From Thiofaba sp039822285 (GTDB lineage Bacteria; Pseudomonadota; Gammaproteobacteria; Halothiobacillales; Halothiobacillaceae), in contig NZ_JBAJEY010000003.1 of assembly GCF_039822285.1 (NCBI RefSeq), positions 1 to 64,000 on the forward strand: a DNA stretch of 64,000 bases, read 5' to 3'. The notes under the pieces were generated by a model. It saw only the letters and a list, made by a program, of their open reading frames with translations, did not search any database and was not told the origin of the DNA. Every line of letters starts with the position of its first letter. The stretch's first letter is position 1. This document shows positions 35,252 through 44,422 of this stretch, one piece after another. A program made the translations under genes and the position numbers.

Positions 35252-36136
35252 TCAGATCACATTGAACAACGACAGCCCCTGCACCTTGGCTAGGGTGCTC
35301 TGGGTCGCCTGGAGCAGGAGGGTCTGCTGGTTGAGCTGGGTGATGGCGGAGGCGTAGTCGGTATCGCGCAGGGCCGAAAGGGTCGTGGTGTAGCCATACA
35401 ACTCGCCCTCATTGTCGGTACGGGCGAGGGATACCGCATTCATCGCATTGCCCACCTGCGCGCGCAGGGTGACGGCCTTGTCCAGCGCCGCGAGCATGGG
35501 GGTCAGGTCCGCCTCGTTCGCTACCGGCTCGGTCCCGGTGGCCAGGGCATCGAGGGTGTTGAGGAAGGTTTTGATTTCGTCCGGATTGACGGGATCGGAG
35601 AACACCTGCCCCACCTGGAGGGTGCGCCCCTCGGCCACCTGCACGTTGAGTGCGAGGCCATCCCCGGCATAGGTCTGGGGGTTGCCCGGTGGATAGGGCT
35701 GGGTGGTGACCTTGCTCCCCGCGAAGATGTACTCCCCCCGCTCATCCTGGGTGTTCAACAACGCGCGCATCTGGTCGCGCAGCTGGCCGAATTCGTTCCG
35801 CAGGACACCGCGAGACACCGCATCATGCGTGCTCTTGTTGAACTCGATGGCCAGCTCCCGCGCCCGGCTGATCACCTCGGTCATGCCCTGCAAGGCGTTT
35901 TCCGTCTGCCCCAGGCGCGCATTCGCCGCATCGGCATTGCGCTGATACTGGGTAAGACGGCTGACGCTCTGCTCCAGCGAGGTGACGGTGGTGCTCACCA
36001 CGGGATCCAAGGCCGGGCTCAGCTCACGCTTGCCGCTCGAAATCTCCTGCATGGCGCGGGCCATGCCGGTCTGCGCGGTCTGGATGCCGCTCAAGCCTTG
36101 CTGGAAGAAGAGGGCGGAGGAGATGCGTGCATCCAT
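35252..36136 (-). CDS. flgL: Flagellar hook-filament junction protein FlgL (HAP3)
   Basis: FlgL joins the hook to the filament together with FlgK. The 294-residue protein has the flagellin-like N terminus (RISSALFFQQGLSGIQTAQTGMARAMQEISSGKREL) and the C-terminal helical D0 part (AITQLNQQTLLLQATQSTLAKVQGLSLFNVI), both needed for stacking. Length is normal. It follows flgK by 11 bp and is the last gene of the flagellar run; both would be transcribed from the sigma-28 promoter upstream of flgK. Confidence 0.96.
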   Translation of the reverse strand: MDARISSALFFQQGLSGIQTAQTGMARAMQEISSGKRELSPALDPVVSTTVTSLEQSVSRLTQYQRNADAANARLGQTENALQGMTEVISRARELAIEFNKSTHDAVSRGVLRNEFGQLRDQMRALLNTQDERGEYIFAGSKVTTQPYPPGNPQTYAGDGLALNVQVAEGRTLQVGQVFSDPVNPDEIKTFLNTLDALATGTEPVANEADLTPMLAALDKAVTLRAQVGNAMNAVSLARTDNEGELYGYTTTLSALRDTDYASAITQLNQQTLLLQATQSTLAKVQGLSLFNVI

Positions 36137-36147
36137 GGTTCAAACCC

Positions 36148-37830
36148 TCATGATGCTGCTTGCAGCAGGGACTGGAACAGGTTGTCGGCCACCGAGAGCG
36201 ACTTCGACAGGGCCATGTAGTGGTTCTGCAGCCGCATGAGGTGGGCCGCCTCCTCGTCGAGGTTGACGCCGACGACGGACTCGCGCCGATCACGGATCTG
36301 CTTGACCACGATGTCCTGCGCATCCAGCGACACCTTGTTGGCGCGCGCCAGGCCCCCGAAGGCGGCCTGGGACTGAGTGAAGGCGGAGCTCAGGGATTGC
36401 GTCCCGCCCACGACATCCTGAGCGCTAGCAATGGCGCCCAGAGCCAGCATATTGCGGTTGTCCCCGGCCCCACCGCCCGGCACGGCGGCGGCAAGCTGGC
36501 GCGGGTCCTGGATGGCCAGGCTGAGGCTGGCCATCACGCCGCCCATCGGGCGCAGGATGACCTCCCGCGGCTGCCCCGCCCCTGGGGTCGCGGGCAGAGT
36601 TGAGGCATCGATCTTGATGCCCTCGCTTCCGCTCAGGTCGATCACCCCGGGGGTGATGGTCTGCATGGGTTGGGACTCACCCAGGCGGTAGAGTTGCCAG
36701 CCCCCACCCTCGTAGCGCAGGGCGAAGTCGTTGGCCTTGAGATTGGCGACGTCGGCAATGGCGACGGTCACGCCGGAGGCCGAGGGCTCGACGCGGTCGG
36801 CGCCGATGAAGGTATTGAGCGCCAGATAATTGGCAGAGCCACCGCCCGGCACTGGGGCCTTGAACAGGTCACGCCCATCCGCTACCCCATCGAGACTATC
36901 CAGCCCCTCGCCCTGGCGATGGACCTCATTGACCCGCTGGGCCAGGCTAAAGGCCACGCGCCCAAGCTCGGCGCGCTGGGGATCGAGCGCTTCGCGCTTG
37001 ACCTGCAGCAGGCCGCCAAGCTCGCCCCCGCCAATGTATCGGCTCACATCCTGGCCATCGAAGGTGATGGCGAGCTGCGTGCCCGAGGCCATCACCCCCA
37101 GCGGCGTGTTGCGGTCGGCCAGGACCAGCGGCATGCCATTGGACAGATTGACTTGGACATTGCCTCGACCGTCTTCGTAGGTCTGGACATCCAGCTTGCT
37201 TGAGAGGTTGCGCAGCACAAGATCCCGCCGGTCCAACAGATCATTCGGCTCCTGACCCGGGAAGCGGTTGCGCATATCCAGGATGCGGGCATTGAGATCC
37301 GCAAGCTCGCGGGTCATGCCGTTGATGTCCTGCACCGCCTGAGTGGTCCGGCGCCCCACGAGCTGATCCAAGGCACCAAGCTGGCGGTCCAAGCTTTGCA
37401 CCCGCTGGGTCATGAGCGTCGCCTGCCCAAGGAAGGTGGTGCGCACGGCCACATCCGAGGGGTTGTTGGCAACGTCCTGCGCGGCATTGAAGAAATCGGT
37501 CATCCAGGCGTTGAGATTGCCGGCCTGCCCGCCGATGAGATCATCCATCATCCCGAGCACATCCTGCCGTGCCGCCAGCCTGCCCTGCTCGGTCATCGCT
37601 GTTTGCAGGGTCTGCCCGAGGAATTGATCGAAGGTGCGGGCAATGCCGGCGATCTGGGCGCCGCTGCCAATCGCCCCCTGCCCGGTTTCCTGGGCGGGGC
37701 GGGTGACCAGGCTCACGGTCTGACGCGAAAAACCTTCCGTGTAGGCATTGGTGATGTTGTGGCTGAGCACATCCAGCGCGCGCTGAACCGAGCTCAGACC
37801 GCTCACCGAAGTGCTGATGAAGTCCGCCAT
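36148..37830 (-). CDS. flgK: Flagellar hook-associated protein FlgK (HAP1)
   Basis: FlgK is the first hook-filament junction protein. The 560-residue protein starts ADFISTSVSGLSSVQRALDVLSHNITNAYTEGFSR, the rod/hook family D0 signature, and ends with the matching helix (VNLDEEAAHLMRLQNHYMALSKSLSVADNLFQSLL). The middle is the variable exposed region. It is preceded by a near-consensus sigma-28 promoter in the flgJ-flgK gap, so it is probably a late (FliA-dependent) gene. Confidence 0.97.
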   Translation of the reverse strand: MADFISTSVSGLSSVQRALDVLSHNITNAYTEGFSRQTVSLVTRPAQETGQGAIGSGAQIAGIARTFDQFLGQTLQTAMTEQGRLAARQDVLGMMDDLIGGQAGNLNAWMTDFFNAAQDVANNPSDVAVRTTFLGQATLMTQRVQSLDRQLGALDQLVGRRTTQAVQDINGMTRELADLNARILDMRNRFPGQEPNDLLDRRDLVLRNLSSKLDVQTYEDGRGNVQVNLSNGMPLVLADRNTPLGVMASGTQLAITFDGQDVSRYIGGGELGGLLQVKREALDPQRAELGRVAFSLAQRVNEVHRQGEGLDSLDGVADGRDLFKAPVPGGGSANYLALNTFIGADRVEPSASGVTVAIADVANLKANDFALRYEGGGWQLYRLGESQPMQTITPGVIDLSGSEGIKIDASTLPATPGAGQPREVILRPMGGVMASLSLAIQDPRQLAAAVPGGGAGDNRNMLALGAIASAQDVVGGTQSLSSAFTQSQAAFGGLARANKVSLDAQDIVVKQIRDRRESVVGVNLDEEAAHLMRLQNHYMALSKSLSVADNLFQSLLQAAS

Positions 37831-37859
37831 GGATGGCTCCTCACACGGGTTTTTCTCAA

Positions 37860-37886
37860 GTATCGGCCAGAGGCCTCAAAACTTTA
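37860..37886 (-). promoter_or_regulatory. Sigma-28 (FliA) promoter of flgKL
   Basis: On the minus strand TAAAGTTT (37879-37886), an 11-bp spacer, then GCCGATAC (37860-37867). This matches the FliA consensus TAAAGTTT-N11-GCCGATAA at 15 of 16 bases. It lies between flgJ and flgK, 30 bp before the flgK start codon. Confidence 0.88.
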
Positions 37887-37896
37887 AGGCCGAATA

Positions 37897-38934
37897 TCAA
37901 CCTTGCTGGCTCAAGGGGCTGTCACGGAGGATGGCGAGGATTTTTTCAGCATAGCGCGGGTCCGTGGCATAACCAGCCTTCTGCAACTCCTGCACGAAAC
38001 GCTCGCGATCACCCGCATGTTTGAGGGCCTCGGTATAGCGCGGATTGGTCGTAAGGAAATTCACATAATCGTCGAAGGCGGCACGGATGGAGCCGTAGGC
38101 GCGGAAGGACTCGTTCTTGCGCACCATCGCCCCCCCCTCGTACTCGAGCGTGGAGGCCACGGTTTTCTCCCCGCTCCATCCGCCCTGGGCCTTGATGCCA
38201 AACAGGTTCATGTTCGGCCGCCCGCTGGCATCGCTCGGCAGACGCTTGCCCCAACCGGTTTCCAGCGCAGACTGGGCGATCAGTACCTGCGGGTCCACCC
38301 CAAGCCGGGCCGCGGCGGCACGGGCATGGGGCATGAGGTCATTGATGAACTGCGCCGGTTCCTCCCAGCGTACCCGTGCACCGGCCTCCGGGACGGACTC
38401 CACCGTCGTCGCGCGCGGCAAGGCCCGGAAGGCGAGCGCGGCCGGCAGGCTCACCCCCTCCCCCGCAACCCTGCGCACCGGCGCCTCCTGCTTGAGGTGG
38501 CCAGGCTCCCTCTTCTCCTGGACCTGCTTGGGTGTGGCCGGATCCTCCTCTTGAGTGTCGGCCTCCCGCTGCTTCTTGAGCGCAAGTGAGGGAAAGCCAT
38601 CCGGCTTGGGAGGGAGGATCTTGCCGGATGCCCCGCCCTGCGGGGTGAGCTGGCGCAGGATGAAGTCACTCAGCCCGATGCCCCCTTGCTTGGCCAGGCC
38701 ATTGGCCAATTGCTGATCCTGCATGTCACGGAACATCTGCACCCCCGCCCCATCCATCAGCGGGTCCCCGGGGCTTGCGGCACGCATGGCCTTGAGCATC
38801 TGCTGGATGAACAGGCCTTCGAACTGGCCGGCCACGGTTCTGGCCTGCGCCTTGGGGTCCCGCGCGGCCTCGGCCTTGAGGCAGGTGAGACTGCCGAAGT
38901 CACTGGCCAGCGTCGGATCGTGGATCGTGCTCAT
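37897..38934 (-). CDS. flgJ: Flagellar rod assembly protein / peptidoglycan hydrolase FlgJ
   Basis: FlgJ caps the growing rod and locally opens peptidoglycan. The 345-residue protein has the N-terminal rod-binding domain (AGQFEGLFIQQMLKAMRAASPGDPLMDG, about residues 35-95), a variable Pro/Glu-rich linker, and a C-terminal glucosaminidase domain (residues 195-340) with AQSALETGWGKRLP containing the catalytic Glu, and NLFGIKAQGGW. The two-domain form is typical of beta- and gammaproteobacteria. It lies 18 bp after flgI. Confidence 0.96.
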   Translation of the reverse strand: MSTIHDPTLASDFGSLTCLKAEAARDPKAQARTVAGQFEGLFIQQMLKAMRAASPGDPLMDGAGVQMFRDMQDQQLANGLAKQGGIGLSDFILRQLTPQGGASGKILPPKPDGFPSLALKKQREADTQEEDPATPKQVQEKREPGHLKQEAPVRRVAGEGVSLPAALAFRALPRATTVESVPEAGARVRWEEPAQFINDLMPHARAAAARLGVDPQVLIAQSALETGWGKRLPSDASGRPNMNLFGIKAQGGWSGEKTVASTLEYEGGAMVRKNESFRAYGSIRAAFDDYVNFLTTNPRYTEALKHAGDRERFVQELQKAGYATDPRYAEKILAILRDSPLSQQG

Positions 38935-38952
38935 GCGCGTGTCCTCCCTCGA

Positions 38953-40071
38953 TCAGATGATGATCAGCTCGGCTTTCAACGCCCCAGCCGCCTTGAGGGC
39001 CTCCAGGATGGCCACGAGATCCCCCGGGGCCGCCCCGACCTGGTTCACCGCCTGCACGATCTCCTGCAGGGTCACCCCAGGGGCGAACAGGAACATGGGT
39101 TTTTTCTCCTGCTGCACGTTGATCTCGGAGGTCGGCGTCACCGTCGTCTGCCCACCGGACAGGGGCGCAGGCTGGCTGACCTGCGCGCCTTCCTTGATCG
39201 CCACCGTCAGGCTGCCATGGGTGACCGCCGCCGGACTCACGCGCACATTGCTGCCAATCACCACCGTGCCGGTACGCGAGTTGACGATCACCCGCGCGGG
39301 GGGCTCCGCCGGGGTCACGTCGAGGTTTTCCAGGTAGGACAGGAAACCCACCTGCTGATCGGGCGTCGCGGGGGCCGCCACCCGCACGCTCACGGCATCC
39401 AGGGCCTCGGCCACACCCCCGCCCAGGGCCTTGTTGATGGCATCCGAGATACGCTTGGCCGTGGTGAAGTCCGGGGTGTTCAAGGTCAGATGGATGGTGC
39501 CATTGGCGGCGATGTCGGTGGGCACCTCCCGCTCCACCGTCGCCCCGAGGGGGATGCGCCCGGCGCTCGGCACATTCACGCTGATGCGCGAGCCGTCCTT
39601 GGCCTGCGCGCCAAAGCCCCCCACCACGAGGTTGCCCTGGGCCATGGCGTAGATCTTGCCGTCCGCCCCGCGCAGCGGGGTCATGATCAGGGAACCCCCA
39701 CGCAGGCTCTTGGCGTTGCCCATGGAGGCCACGGTCACGTCGATCTTCTGCCCCGGACGGGCAAAGGGCGGCAGTTCGGCGGTGACGCTCACCGCGGCCA
39801 CGTTCTTGAGCTGCATATTGCCGGGCGGCAGGGTGACGCCGTAACGCTCGAGCATGTTGCGGATGCTCTGCAGGGTGAACGGGGCCTGGGAACTGGAATC
39901 GCCGGTACCGTCCAGGCCGACGACGATGCCGTAGCCCATGAGCTGGTTGCCGCGCATCCCTTCGATGGAGGCCAGATCCTTGATCCGTTCGGCCTGGACC
40001 GGCAGGGCTAGGCTCAGGGCGAGAAGCCCTAAGGCCCAGGGCCGGATCGTCTTGCTGAGGCGTTCGAGCAT
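38953..40071 (-). CDS. flgI: Flagellar P-ring protein FlgI
   Basis: FlgI forms the P ring around the rod in the peptidoglycan layer. The precursor has a signal peptide (MLERLSKTIRPWALGLLALSLALPVQA) and the family segments RIKDLASIEGMRGNQLMGYGIVVGLDGTGDSS and GVTLPPGNMQLKNVAAVSVTAELPPFARPG, ending VAILEALKAAGALKAELIII. Three in-frame starts exist: a GTG overlapping flgH (40092), an ATG at 40080, and the ATG at 40071 chosen here, which has GGAGG 9 bp upstream and the cleanest signal peptide. Confidence 0.95.
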   Translation of the reverse strand: MLERLSKTIRPWALGLLALSLALPVQAERIKDLASIEGMRGNQLMGYGIVVGLDGTGDSSSQAPFTLQSIRNMLERYGVTLPPGNMQLKNVAAVSVTAELPPFARPGQKIDVTVASMGNAKSLRGGSLIMTPLRGADGKIYAMAQGNLVVGGFGAQAKDGSRISVNVPSAGRIPLGATVEREVPTDIAANGTIHLTLNTPDFTTAKRISDAINKALGGGVAEALDAVSVRVAAPATPDQQVGFLSYLENLDVTPAEPPARVIVNSRTGTVVIGSNVRVSPAAVTHGSLTVAIKEGAQVSQPAPLSGGQTTVTPTSEINVQQEKKPMFLFAPGVTLQEIVQAVNQVGAAPGDLVAILEALKAAGALKAELIII

Positions 40072-40088
40072 GACCTTCATCCTCCGTC

Positions 40089-40775
40089 TCACATGGGGAA
40101 GAACGGGCTGTTGAAGAACCGTCCCAGCCAGCCCTGGGTATTGGCGTCGTTGAGCGCGCCCTCCCCGCCGTACTGGATGCGCGCATTCGCCACGCGGGTG
40201 GAGGGCACGGTATTGTCCCGCGCCACATCCGCCGGGCGGACCACGCCCGAGAGGCGGACGAACTCCAGCCCCTGGTTGATGCCGATGAACTTCTCGCCCT
40301 GGATCACCAAGTTGCCATTGGGCAGCACCCGGGCCACGGTGACGGTGATCGAACCATTGAGCTTGTTCTTCTGCGCCGCCTCGCCGCTGCCCGAAAAGCT
40401 GCGGGTGCCCTGGATGTTGGCGTTCATATTGCCCAGGGTGTTGTCCGGCGCGCCAAACAGGCGCGAAACCTTGAACTCGGCATTGTCACCCTTGTTGGTG
40501 GTGGCCTTGGCCGATTTCGAGGCATCGGTGTTCTCCTGCAGCATGACGGTCAACACATCGCCGACCTGGAAGGCCTTCTGGTCACCAAACAGGCCGCCAT
40601 GCAGCTCGGGATTGAAGATCGCGCCGTTGCGCTTGGGCTCGAGCATGCGCGGCTCGGGTTCGAGAACCGCGGCGAAGGTGGGATCGCTGACCATAGGCGG
40701 CTGGCTGGCACACCCCGCCAGGACCGCACCGCCTGCCGCAAGCAGCATGAAACGAAGCACCCTAGCCATGACCAT
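40089..40775 (-). CDS. flgH: Flagellar L-ring lipoprotein FlgH
   Basis: FlgH forms the outer-membrane L ring. The 228-residue precursor has a lipobox VLAGC with Cys22 as the lipidated residue. Family blocks are GAIFNPELHGGLFGDQKAFQVGDVLTVMLQENTDASKSA and NGNLVIQGEKFIGINQGLEFVRLSGVVRPADVARDNTVPSTRVANARIQYGGEGAL. Its start shares a base with the flgG stop (TGATG). Confidence 0.97.
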   Translation of the reverse strand: MVMARVLRFMLLAAGGAVLAGCASQPPMVSDPTFAAVLEPEPRMLEPKRNGAIFNPELHGGLFGDQKAFQVGDVLTVMLQENTDASKSAKATTNKGDNAEFKVSRLFGAPDNTLGNMNANIQGTRSFSGSGEAAQKNKLNGSITVTVARVLPNGNLVIQGEKFIGINQGLEFVRLSGVVRPADVARDNTVPSTRVANARIQYGGEGALNDANTQGWLGRFFNSPFFPM

Positions 40776-41569
40776 CAGGCCCCCACGCGCGAGTTGAGGA
40801 AGCTCAGCATGCCGTCGGTGGTGGAGATGGCCTTGGAGTTCATCTCATAGGCCCGCTGGGTTTCGATCATGCTCACCAGCTCCTCCACCACATTGACGTT
40901 CGAGCTCTCGAGAAACCCCTGCTGCAGCATGCCGATGCCATTGAGTCCCGGCGTCCCCACCTGCGGGGCCCCACTGGCCGCCGTCTCCTGGAACAGGTTG
41001 TTGCCCACCGGCTGGAGGCCTGCCGGGTTGACGAAGTCCGCCAGGGTGATCTGCCCCACCTGGGTGGGCACGGGCTGACCCTGGAGCATGACGGACACCG
41101 TGCCGTCATTGCCAATCGTGATGCTCTGCGCATTCTCGGGGATGGTGATGGCGGGTTCGAGCAAAAAGCCATCCGCGGTCACCATCTGGCCCTGGGCGTT
41201 GAGCATCAGGCTGCCGTCGCGGGTGTATTTGATCGTGCCATCCGGCATCAACACCTGGAGAAAACCACGGCCCTGAACGGCCACGTCCAGGGCGTTCTCG
41301 GTCTGCTGCAGATTGCCCTGCAGGTGCAGCTTCTCGGTGGCCGCCACCCGCACGCCGGTACCGATGTTCAGGCCGGAGGGCAGCTGGTTGTCCTGGGTAT
41401 TGTTGGCCCCGACCTGACGGTAGTTTTGGTAGATCAGATCCTCGAACACCGCCCGGTCGCGCTTGAAGCCGGTGGTATTGACGTTGGCCAGGTTGTTGGA
41501 AATGACCGACATGCGCGTGTTCTGCGCATCCAGGCCGGTTTTGGCGATCCACAAGGCGGGAGCGGTCAT
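40775..41569 (-). CDS. flgG: Flagellar distal rod protein FlgG
   Basis: FlgG builds the distal rod. The 264-residue protein has the N-terminal LWIAKTGLDAQNTRMSVISNNLANVNTTGFKRDRAVFEDLIYQNYRQVGANN signature and ends SNVNVVEELVSMIETQRAYEMNSKAISTTDGMLSFLN. Length is close to the usual 260-262. It starts 16 bp after flgF and is coupled to flgH. Confidence 0.97.
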   Translation of the reverse strand: MTAPALWIAKTGLDAQNTRMSVISNNLANVNTTGFKRDRAVFEDLIYQNYRQVGANNTQDNQLPSGLNIGTGVRVAATEKLHLQGNLQQTENALDVAVQGRGFLQVLMPDGTIKYTRDGSLMLNAQGQMVTADGFLLEPAITIPENAQSITIGNDGTVSVMLQGQPVPTQVGQITLADFVNPAGLQPVGNNLFQETAASGAPQVGTPGLNGIGMLQQGFLESSNVNVVEELVSMIETQRAYEMNSKAISTTDGMLSFLNSRVGA

Positions 41570-41585
41570 GATGCAATCTCCTCGA

Positions 41586-42326
41586 TTAGGCCAGCGTCAG
41601 CAGGCGATTGGTGGCCTCACCGTTCGTGTCGGCCTGTTGCATGAGCTTGGATTGGGTTTCGAACATGCGCGCGTACTGGATCATGCGCACCATCGCATCC
41701 ACGGCATTGACATTGCTGCCCTCCAGGGCCCCCGCCACCACGCGCACATTGGCATCGGGATCGACCGTTACCCCCGCTTTGACCCCCATCAGCCCATCGA
41801 GACGCTTTTCCATGGCCTCACGCGGCGGATTGACCAGTTTGATGCGATCCACCAGGAGCGGCGCATTGGGCGGATCGCCCGGGGCAAGGATGGTGATCCC
41901 GCCATCCGCGCCGATCTGGACCTTGGCCGCCGGAGGAATGGCGATGGGGCCATCGTTGCCCAGCACCGGATGCCCGGTGGCCGTCGTCAATAATCCGGCG
42001 CTGTCGATTTTCAGCTCACCCGCACGGGTGTAGGCCTCCTGCCCCTCGGGCGTCTGGACGGCGATCCATCCATCCCCCTGGATGGCGATGTCGAGATCGC
42101 GCCCGGTGGTCATCAGCGACCCCGCATTCAGGTTGGTCCCAACCCTTGTATCCTCGCTGTAGACCCGCGAGGCGAGTACCGGGCCATAGACCGGCAGGGC
42201 CTTGAACTCGTCCAGATCGGCCTTGAAACCGACGGTGTTGGCATTGGCCAGGTTATGACTGGTGGTCGCCTGGGCGAGCAGGGCATTCTTGGCCCCGTTC
42301 ATGGCGATGTAGAGCATGCGGTCCAC
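41586..42326 (-). CDS. flgF: Flagellar proximal rod protein FlgF
   Basis: FlgF is a proximal rod subunit. I start at the GTG at 42326, preceded by GGAGG at 6-bp spacing, which gives the family N terminus VDRMLYIAMNGAKNALLAQATTSHNLANANTVGFKADLDEF (246 residues). Codons further upstream run through the promoter and are rejected. The C terminus SNVNAVDAMVRMIQYARMFETQSKLMQQADTNGEATNRLLTLA is typical. A sigma-54 promoter and an upstream terminator show that flgF begins a new transcription unit. Confidence 0.95.
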   Translation of the reverse strand: MDRMLYIAMNGAKNALLAQATTSHNLANANTVGFKADLDEFKALPVYGPVLASRVYSEDTRVGTNLNAGSLMTTGRDLDIAIQGDGWIAVQTPEGQEAYTRAGELKIDSAGLLTTATGHPVLGNDGPIAIPPAAKVQIGADGGITILAPGDPPNAPLLVDRIKLVNPPREAMEKRLDGLMGVKAGVTVDPDANVRVVAGALEGSNVNAVDAMVRMIQYARMFETQSKLMQQADTNGEATNRLLTLA

Positions 42327-42363
42327 GACGCACCTCCTCGATGTGTTACACATCAAAGCATCA

Positions 42364-42379
42364 AGCAGGGTTCGTGCCA
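42364..42379 (-). promoter_or_regulatory. Sigma-54 promoter of flgFGHIJ
   Basis: On the minus strand TGGCACGAACCCTGCT, matching the -24/-12 consensus TGGCACG-N4-TTGCT with the invariant GG and GC ten bases apart. It lies 38 bp before the flgF start and just after the flgE terminator. In Pseudomonas such promoters are driven by RpoN with FleQ; the regulator here is not in the window. Confidence 0.88.
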
Positions 42380-42389
42380 ATCAAACCAG

Positions 42390-42419
42390 CAGGCATAAAG
42401 AAAGGGGCCGAAGCCCCTT
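42390..42419 (-). terminator. Terminator after flgE with UUCG tetraloop
   Basis: On the minus strand AAGGGGC-TTCG-GCCCCTT is followed by TCTTTATG (stem at 42402-42408 and 42413-42419). A second small hairpin (CGCC/GGCG, 42428-42441) lies between it and the flgE stop. Together they end the flgBCDE transcript just before the flgF promoter. Confidence 0.85.
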
Positions 42420-42444
42420 GGATAAAACGCCTGAAAAGGCGGTT

Positions 42445-43725
42445 TTAGCGGATATTGATGATGGTATCGCTCAGGGCCTTGTTGGCCTCGATGGCCTTGG
42501 CATTGGCCTGGAAGTTGCGCTGGGCGACGATCAGATTCACAAGCTCCGCGGTCAGGTCCACGGTCGAGGCCTCCAGGGCACCGGACTGGATCTTACCAAA
42601 GCTGCCCGTACCGGCCTCGCCCACCAGAGGCGTCCCGGAATCGACGGTCTCGATCCAGGAATTGTTGCCGATCTGCTTGAGGCCGTTCGGGTTTTTGAAG
42701 TCCACCAGGGCGATCTTGCCGAGGTTCATGGTGCTGCCGTTGGTGTAGGTGGCACGCACCAGGCCATCCTCACCGATCGACAGGCCGCTCAGGCGCCCGG
42801 GGGCCTGGCCGTCTTGGTTGAGGTCGTAGATCTGGAAGGGTGAATTGTACTGGGTCGCGGTCGCTGGAATATTGACGTTGAAATTCAGGGTTGCCGCGCC
42901 GTTGTTCAGATCCGTATCAGGCACGGTCAGCTGAAAGCTTGATGCGGCCGTGATCTTGCCGTCCGTCCCGAAGGTGATAGTTTGCGGACCGCCGTGCTTA
43001 TCCGGCTCCTGCGCGTCGAGTTGGGTATGGACCTCCCACTCGTTGTTGTTCGTCTTGACGAAATACATGGTCAGGAGGTGGGCATTACCCAGCGAGTCGA
43101 AAATCTGAACACTGGTAGCCTGATTGTAGCTGGTCGGATCGGCCTTCCATGTACCGCTGCCCACGGGGGTTTCGGCATAGCCGAACGGCGTGGTTGCTGG
43201 GGTTGTCGCCGTCGCAGGGAGGTTGAACGATGCATTCACGTTCGAGGTGGGCACCGGCTGGCCTGCCCCCGCCGGAAGCTGCAGCGGGATGGAGGTGGCC
43301 AGACTGGTGGACTGCACCGCGCCAGTCTGCGGGTCCACGGGCAGGACTTTCAGATATTGGCCACTGCTGTTGACCACGAAGCCGTCCTTGTTGACCCCGA
43401 GGGCACCGGCACGGGTGTAGACGATCTCGGTCGAGGTCAGATTGGGCTGGAAGGCAAAAAAGCCCTGGCCGGAGATGGCGAGATCCAGGGTGTTGTCGGT
43501 GAAGTTCAGCGTCCCCTGGCCGAAGACCTGGCGCACGATCTGGGTGGCCGTACCCTGCCCGGTCGCGGTCTTGGAGGCCCCAAAGGCGCTGACCGCGTAA
43601 ATATCGCCGAACTCACTGCGCGACTTCTTGAAGCCGGTGGAGTTGGCGTTGGCAATGTTGTTGCTGGTGACCGAGAGGTCCTTGGAGGCCGAATTCAGGC
43701 CGGTGAGCGAGGTATTGAAGGACAT
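42445..43725 (-). CDS. flgE: Flagellar hook protein FlgE
   Basis: FlgE is the hook subunit. The 426-residue protein begins SFNTSLTGLNSASKDLSVTSNNIANANSTGFKKSRSEFGDIY and ends LEASTVDLTAELVNLIVAQRNFQANAKAIEANKALSDTIINIR, the conserved D0 helices; the middle domains are variable and Thr/Asn-rich as usual. It follows flgD by 13 bp and is followed by a strong terminator. Confidence 0.97.
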   Translation of the reverse strand: MSFNTSLTGLNSASKDLSVTSNNIANANSTGFKKSRSEFGDIYAVSAFGASKTATGQGTATQIVRQVFGQGTLNFTDNTLDLAISGQGFFAFQPNLTSTEIVYTRAGALGVNKDGFVVNSSGQYLKVLPVDPQTGAVQSTSLATSIPLQLPAGAGQPVPTSNVNASFNLPATATTPATTPFGYAETPVGSGTWKADPTSYNQATSVQIFDSLGNAHLLTMYFVKTNNNEWEVHTQLDAQEPDKHGGPQTITFGTDGKITAASSFQLTVPDTDLNNGAATLNFNVNIPATATQYNSPFQIYDLNQDGQAPGRLSGLSIGEDGLVRATYTNGSTMNLGKIALVDFKNPNGLKQIGNNSWIETVDSGTPLVGEAGTGSFGKIQSGALEASTVDLTAELVNLIVAQRNFQANAKAIEANKALSDTIINIR

Positions 43726-43738
43726 GAGAGCCTCCTGA

Positions 43739-44410
43739 TCAGGTAAAGATGCGGGTCACATCGGCCAGGCGCACCGAGCCTTTGGACGTATTGAGGACCA
43801 CCCCATCATCGGCGATGGAGGCGCTGACGACCGGCAAGGCCAAGCGGGTGGTCAGTTGAGTGTTCTGACCGTTGACCAGGGCCATGGCCGAGACCGTGTA
43901 GCTGCCCGCGGGGGCGGCCGTGCCATCCTGCAGCAGGCCATCCCAGCTGAAATCCATGGGACCGGCGCCGCCCACGTCCAGGGTGAGCTGCCGTGCCACC
44001 GCGCCCTGTGCATCGCGCAGGGTCAGTTGCACCGTGCTGACACCCTCAGGGACCTCCACCACGCCCTTCAGGCCTGCTCCATCGGAGCCCAGTTCGGCAC
44101 GATCCGCCTCCACCAGCACCTTCTTGCCCACCATGGTGGACGCCTCGAGCACACGGTTGGTTTGCAATGCGGTGGCGAGCTTTTCAAACGAGGCCTGCAA
44201 GGACTGGATGCCTGAGACGGTGGAAAACTGGGCCATCTGTCCAAGAAACTCACCGTTTTCCATCGGCGCCATGGGGTCCTGGTTCATCAGCTGGGTGGTC
44301 ATCAGCTTGAGGAAATCGCTTTGCCCCAGGCTTCCCTTGCGTGAGGACTCCTCCTTGGGCGGCGGCGAGAGGCCGATGCTGCTGTACGGATCGGTGGAAA
44401 TCGCACTCAT
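43739..44410 (-). CDS. flgD: Flagellar hook-capping protein FlgD
   Basis: FlgD caps the growing hook. The 223-residue protein has the N-terminal LGQSDFLKLMTTQLMNQDPMAPMENGEFLGQMAQFSTVSGIQSLQ segment and C-terminal FlgD Ig-like and tudor-like domains (VEVPEGVSTVQLTLRDAQGAVARQLTLDVGGAGPMDFSWDGLLQDGTAAPAGSYTV). Length is normal. It lies between flgC and flgE with short gaps. Confidence 0.97.
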   Translation of the reverse strand: MSAISTDPYSSIGLSPPPKEESSRKGSLGQSDFLKLMTTQLMNQDPMAPMENGEFLGQMAQFSTVSGIQSLQASFEKLATALQTNRVLEASTMVGKKVLVEADRAELGSDGAGLKGVVEVPEGVSTVQLTLRDAQGAVARQLTLDVGGAGPMDFSWDGLLQDGTAAPAGSYTVSAMALVNGQNTQLTTRLALPVVSASIADDGVVLNTSKGSVRLADVTRIFT

Positions 44411-44422
44411 CGATGCCCTCCT